From assembly GCA_002402085.1 (NCBI GenBank), contig NVVB01000005.1:101459-108432 (forward strand): a stretch of DNA of 6,974 nt, read 5' to 3'. Source of the stretch: Gammaproteobacteria bacterium (GTDB lineage: Bacteria; Pseudomonadota; Gammaproteobacteria; Pseudomonadales; UBA3067). Shown piece by piece: positions 5,631 through 6,974 of the stretch. A program made the translations under genes and the position numbers. Below the pieces are notes generated by a model, which saw only the letters and a program-made list of their open reading frames with translations, ran no database searches and was not told the origin of the DNA. Positions within the stretch are counted from its first letter, which is position 1. Each line of letters opens with the position of its first letter.

Positions 5631-5636
5631 ATTATA
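5631..5636 (-). promoter_or_regulatory. Possible -10 box for tRNA cassette A
   Basis: A perfect minus-strand TATAAT lies 28 nt before tRNA-Val of copy A, downstream of copy B's terminator. No good -35 hexamer is found at 16-18 bp spacing (TCTACG at 17 bp matches three of six). Copy A may use this weak promoter or depend on read-through from copy B. Confidence 0.35.
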
Positions 5637-5687
5637 GAAAATAATACGGTGTGCGTAGATAATTTTTTATTTAAAATGCAGGTCTCT

Positions 5688-5749
5688 AAAAAACAAAAGT
5701 GTGCTCTTTAAAAAGATAAGAACCTTAACTCAAGGCTCTACACACTTTG
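5688..5749 (-). terminator. Terminator of tRNA cassette B
   Basis: On the minus strand an outer stem CAAAGTGTG/CACACTTTTG (one bulge) encloses AGAGCCTT/AAGGTTCT (one G-U pair, 5-nt loop) and is followed by six T (5693-5688). It corresponds to the copy A terminator, with several base differences that preserve pairing. Confidence 0.72.
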
Positions 5750-5755
5750 TTTTAA

Positions 5756-5784
5756 TCTCACTAACACAAACTGTGATAGTGAGA
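5756..5784 (-). other. 3' trailer hairpin after tRNA-Asp, copy B
   Basis: TCTCACTA/TAGTGAGA form a perfect 8-bp stem, with CACA/TGTG pairing further in. It occupies the same place as the copy A trailer hairpin, 7 nt after the CCA. Confidence 0.6.
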
Positions 5785-5791
5785 CCGAGTA

Positions 5792-5868
5792 TGGCGGAGC
5801 GGACGGGACTCGAACCCGCGACCCCCGGCGTGACAGGCCGGTATTCTAACCAACTGAACTACCGCTCC
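5792..5868 (-). tRNA. tRNA-Asp(GUC), copy B
   Basis: Identical over its 77 nt to the copy at 5444-5520, with encoded CCA and anticodon GTC. It lies 7 nt after tRNA-Val of the same cassette. Confidence 0.97.
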
Positions 5869-5875
5869 AAAAACT

Positions 5876-5951
5876 TGGTGGGTGGTGAGGGATTTGAACC
5901 CCCGACATTCGCCTTGTAAGGGCGACGCTCTCCCAACTGAGCTAACCACCC
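5876..5951 (-). tRNA. tRNA-Val(UAC), copy B
   Basis: Identical over its 76 nt to the copy at 5527-5602, with encoded CCA and anticodon TAC. It is the promoter-proximal tRNA of the whole cluster, its 5' end 13 nt downstream of the -10 box. Confidence 0.97.
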
Positions 5952-5964
5952 GAGGAGAGGCGCC

Positions 5965-5992
5965 ATTTTACGTATTCCTGGAACCCTGTCAA
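5965..5992 (-). promoter_or_regulatory. Sigma70-type promoter of the tRNA cluster
   Basis: A perfect -35 TTGACA (5992-5987), a 16-bp spacer and TAAAAT (5970-5965) are followed by a GC-rich discriminator GGCGCC. That discriminator is typical of stringently controlled tRNA promoters. Upstream lies an AT-rich, UP-element-like tract around 5993-6020. The start site would be only a few nucleotides before tRNA-Val. Confidence 0.75.
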
Positions 5993-6167
5993 CGATTTAT
6001 TTTAAATTAATTGCAATTAGTTCGTAACCCATCAGAACATCATTAAGATCAAAGAGCTACACCCCACGGGGGGCTAAGCATCCACACCAAACGAAGCAAA
6101 GCATTTAACCACAAACATCAACGTCAATCGGCTTCCAATACACCCAATAACCGCCTGCATGAAACGG
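5993..6167. other. Gap upstream of the tRNA cluster
   Basis: No gene is supported. It holds the AT-rich tract upstream of the tRNA promoter and a short CCCC/GGGG palindrome near 6062-6072 with no T-run after it. Confidence 0.4.
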
Positions 6168-6500
6168 TCATCCGCCCTTATTATCGACCGATTTCAAGTA
6201 ATCCTTAAGGAAAGCTTGCGCCAACGCCAAGGTTGCTGCGTTGGCTATAGTTTCACCGCCGGGATCCACAACGAGATAGCGCTGCACGTTAAAAATCAAC
6301 GTAACAGAATCAACCCCACCCTCCTCTAGTATTGAATACCCCGTATCCAGATATGCATGCCCATCTCCAATCATTATCACCCCACCCCAACCAATAGCCG
6401 ACCCACCCCTGCCCCTCAATACAAACGCCCTAGTAGCGCTAAAGACCGAATGCCTAGAGAGGTTGCGCCTCGAATTAGAACATAGAATAGCAACAAGCAT
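6168..6500 (-). CDS. Possible short protein of unknown function
   Basis: A 110-codon frame from ATG at 6500 to TGA at 6168. The C-terminal part reads like a real protein: [16 protein letters not shown], then [20 protein letters not shown]. The N-terminal part ([11 protein letters not shown]...) is unconvincing, and its first codon lies inside the inverted repeat at queD. An internal ATG ([14 protein letters not shown], about codon 43) after a GGGGTG is an alternative start. After the TGA the same frame stays open for 20 codons and encodes HAGGYWVYWKPIDVDV before a TAA at 6107-6105. This could mean a broken longer gene or chance. It is not recognised, and it could be a spurious frame. Confidence 0.35.
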   Translation of the reverse strand: MLVAILCSNSRRNLSRHSVFSATRAFVLRGRGGSAIGWGGVIMIGDGHAYLDTGYSILEEGGVDSVTLIFNVQRYLVVDPGGETIANAATLALAQAFLKDYLKSVDNKGG

Positions 6501-6513
6501 TCTATGTTATACT
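6479..6513 (+). promoter_or_regulatory. Operator-like inverted repeat abutting the queD -10 box
   Basis: AACATAGAAT (6479-6488) and ATTCTATGTT (6499-6508) are a perfect 10-bp inverted repeat with a 10-nt spacer. The last base overlaps a plus-strand -10 match TATACT (6508-6513), so the repeat covers the -35 region, where no good -35 hexamer exists. This is the arrangement of a repressor or activator site. Transcription would start near 6520, giving a leader of about 55 nt before queD. The -10 and repeat are seen; regulation is inferred. Confidence 0.5.
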
Positions 6514-6575
6514 TACCCTCCGCACCTCTTCTAAAACAATCTCAAGCAATAGCGAGCCAGCGCACTCTCAGCCGT

Positions 6576-6932
6576 ATGGAAATATTTAAAGACTTTACCT
6601 TCGAAGCAGCCCATTTTCTTCCTAACGTCCCTGACGACCACAAATGCAAGCGGCTCCACGGACACTCTTATCTCATTCGTATTTGTGTTGCCGGACCGGT
6701 TGGCGAGGATACGGGCTGGGTAATGGATTTTGCTGAACTCAAACAGCAGTTCTCACCCATATTGGATCAGCTAGACCACTATTACCTAAATGACATAAAA
6801 GGGCTAGAAAACCCAACCTGTGAAAATATTGCACGCTGGATCTGGGAAAAGCTAAAACCTAACCTACCCCAACTTAGCAGAATAGAAATAAAAGAAACTT
6901 GCACAAGCGGGTGCAGCTACACGGGCCCTTAG
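6576..6932 (+). CDS. queD: 6-carboxytetrahydropterin synthase QueD
   Basis: QueD converts 7,8-dihydroneopterin triphosphate to 6-carboxy-5,6,7,8-tetrahydropterin, the step after GTP cyclohydrolase I in synthesis of preQ0, queuosine and other 7-deazaguanines. The 118-residue protein is full family length. Zinc ligands are His13 (FEAAHFL), His28 and His30 (LHGH), and catalytic Cys24 forms the C-x3-HGH motif. The conserved Asp67-His68 (LDHYYLND) and Glu107 ([10 protein letters not shown]) complete the active site. The ATG at 6576 is chosen because family proteins begin at MEIFKDF. An in-frame ATG at 6504 would add 24 unconserved residues and lies upstream of the predicted transcription start. 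There is no clear ribosome binding site before 6576 (CTCTCAGCCGT), which is unusual. No other que gene is in the window. The inverted repeat at the promoter suggests specific control. Confidence 0.93.
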   Translation: MEIFKDFTFEAAHFLPNVPDDHKCKRLHGHSYLIRICVAGPVGEDTGWVMDFAELKQQFSPILDQLDHYYLNDIKGLENPTCENIARWIWEKLKPNLPQLSRIEIKETCTSGCSYTGP

Positions 6933-6974
6933 GAAACCAGATTCGGTAATATTAAAAAGCCGAACCACCTCCAG

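Larger units (their letters stand above)
5663..5958 (-). repeat. tRNA Val-Asp cassette, copy B of a tandem duplication
   Basis: Promoter-proximal partner of the copy at 5313-5609. The 53 bp between the copies (5610-5662) are not duplicated and contain a TATAAT motif that may start copy A independently. A terminator ends this copy before copy A begins. Confidence 0.85.

Noticed and set aside
5425..5949. Small frames across the tRNA cassettes on both strands (MAERTGLEPATPG..., GAVVQLVRIPACHAG...)
   Set aside because: They are translations of tRNA genes, a well-known source of false protein predictions.
6514..6575. preQ1 riboswitch before queD
   Set aside because: The leader lacks the recognisable preQ1-I stem, A-rich tail and pseudoknot pattern.
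6940..6974. Possible bidirectional terminator (AAAAAGCCGAACCACC) after queD
   Set aside because: The second arm would lie beyond the window end, so the structure cannot be confirmed.

Overview
The window looks like chromosomal DNA from a gammaproteobacterium, probably a marine or environmental Pseudomonadales/Oceanospirillales-type organism. The NadK N-terminus (MEQFRNIGLIGRRGS...) and the QueD sequence ([16 protein letters not shown]) closely resemble, from memory, the Pseudomonas-group proteins. Both tRNA species encode CCA. No phage, CRISPR, toxin or intact transposase gene is visible.

Positions 1-4281 hold four genes, all on the minus strand. In transcription order they are: a 500-residue coiled-coil protein of unknown role (4281-2779), a fold-type II PLP enzyme of the D-cysteine desulfhydrase/ACC deaminase family (about 2671 or 2632 to 1721), a two-cNMP-domain plus rhodanese protein (1649-555), and the first 69 codons of NAD kinase (209-1, cut by the window edge). 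Gaps of about 90 and 71 nt suggest the first three may be cotranscribed. nadK lies behind 345 nt with its own plausible promoter. The 71-nt gap contains six perfect copies of a 7-bp repeat.

Positions 4282-5440 are AT-rich and almost gene-free. They contain a pair of 17-bp direct repeats, an 11-bp perfect hairpin and a possible 30-codon acidic minigene with a good ribosome binding site.

Positions 5313-5992 hold a tandemly duplicated tRNA cassette on the minus strand. Each copy is tRNA-Val(UAC), tRNA-Asp(GUC), a trailer hairpin and a terminator. The tRNAs are identical between copies, while the terminators differ in sequence but keep their pairing. The distal cassette has a strong sigma70-like promoter.

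Positions 6168-6500 may encode a short unrecognised minus-strand protein. Position 6576 starts queD, the 6-carboxytetrahydropterin synthase of queuosine/7-deazaguanine synthesis, preceded by a 10-bp inverted repeat that abuts its -10 box.

I do not see a clear new biological system. The points most worth checking are the likely ATT start of the PLP enzyme, its non-ACC-deaminase active-site residues, the heptanucleotide repeat, the covarying tRNA terminators and the operator-like repeat at queD.
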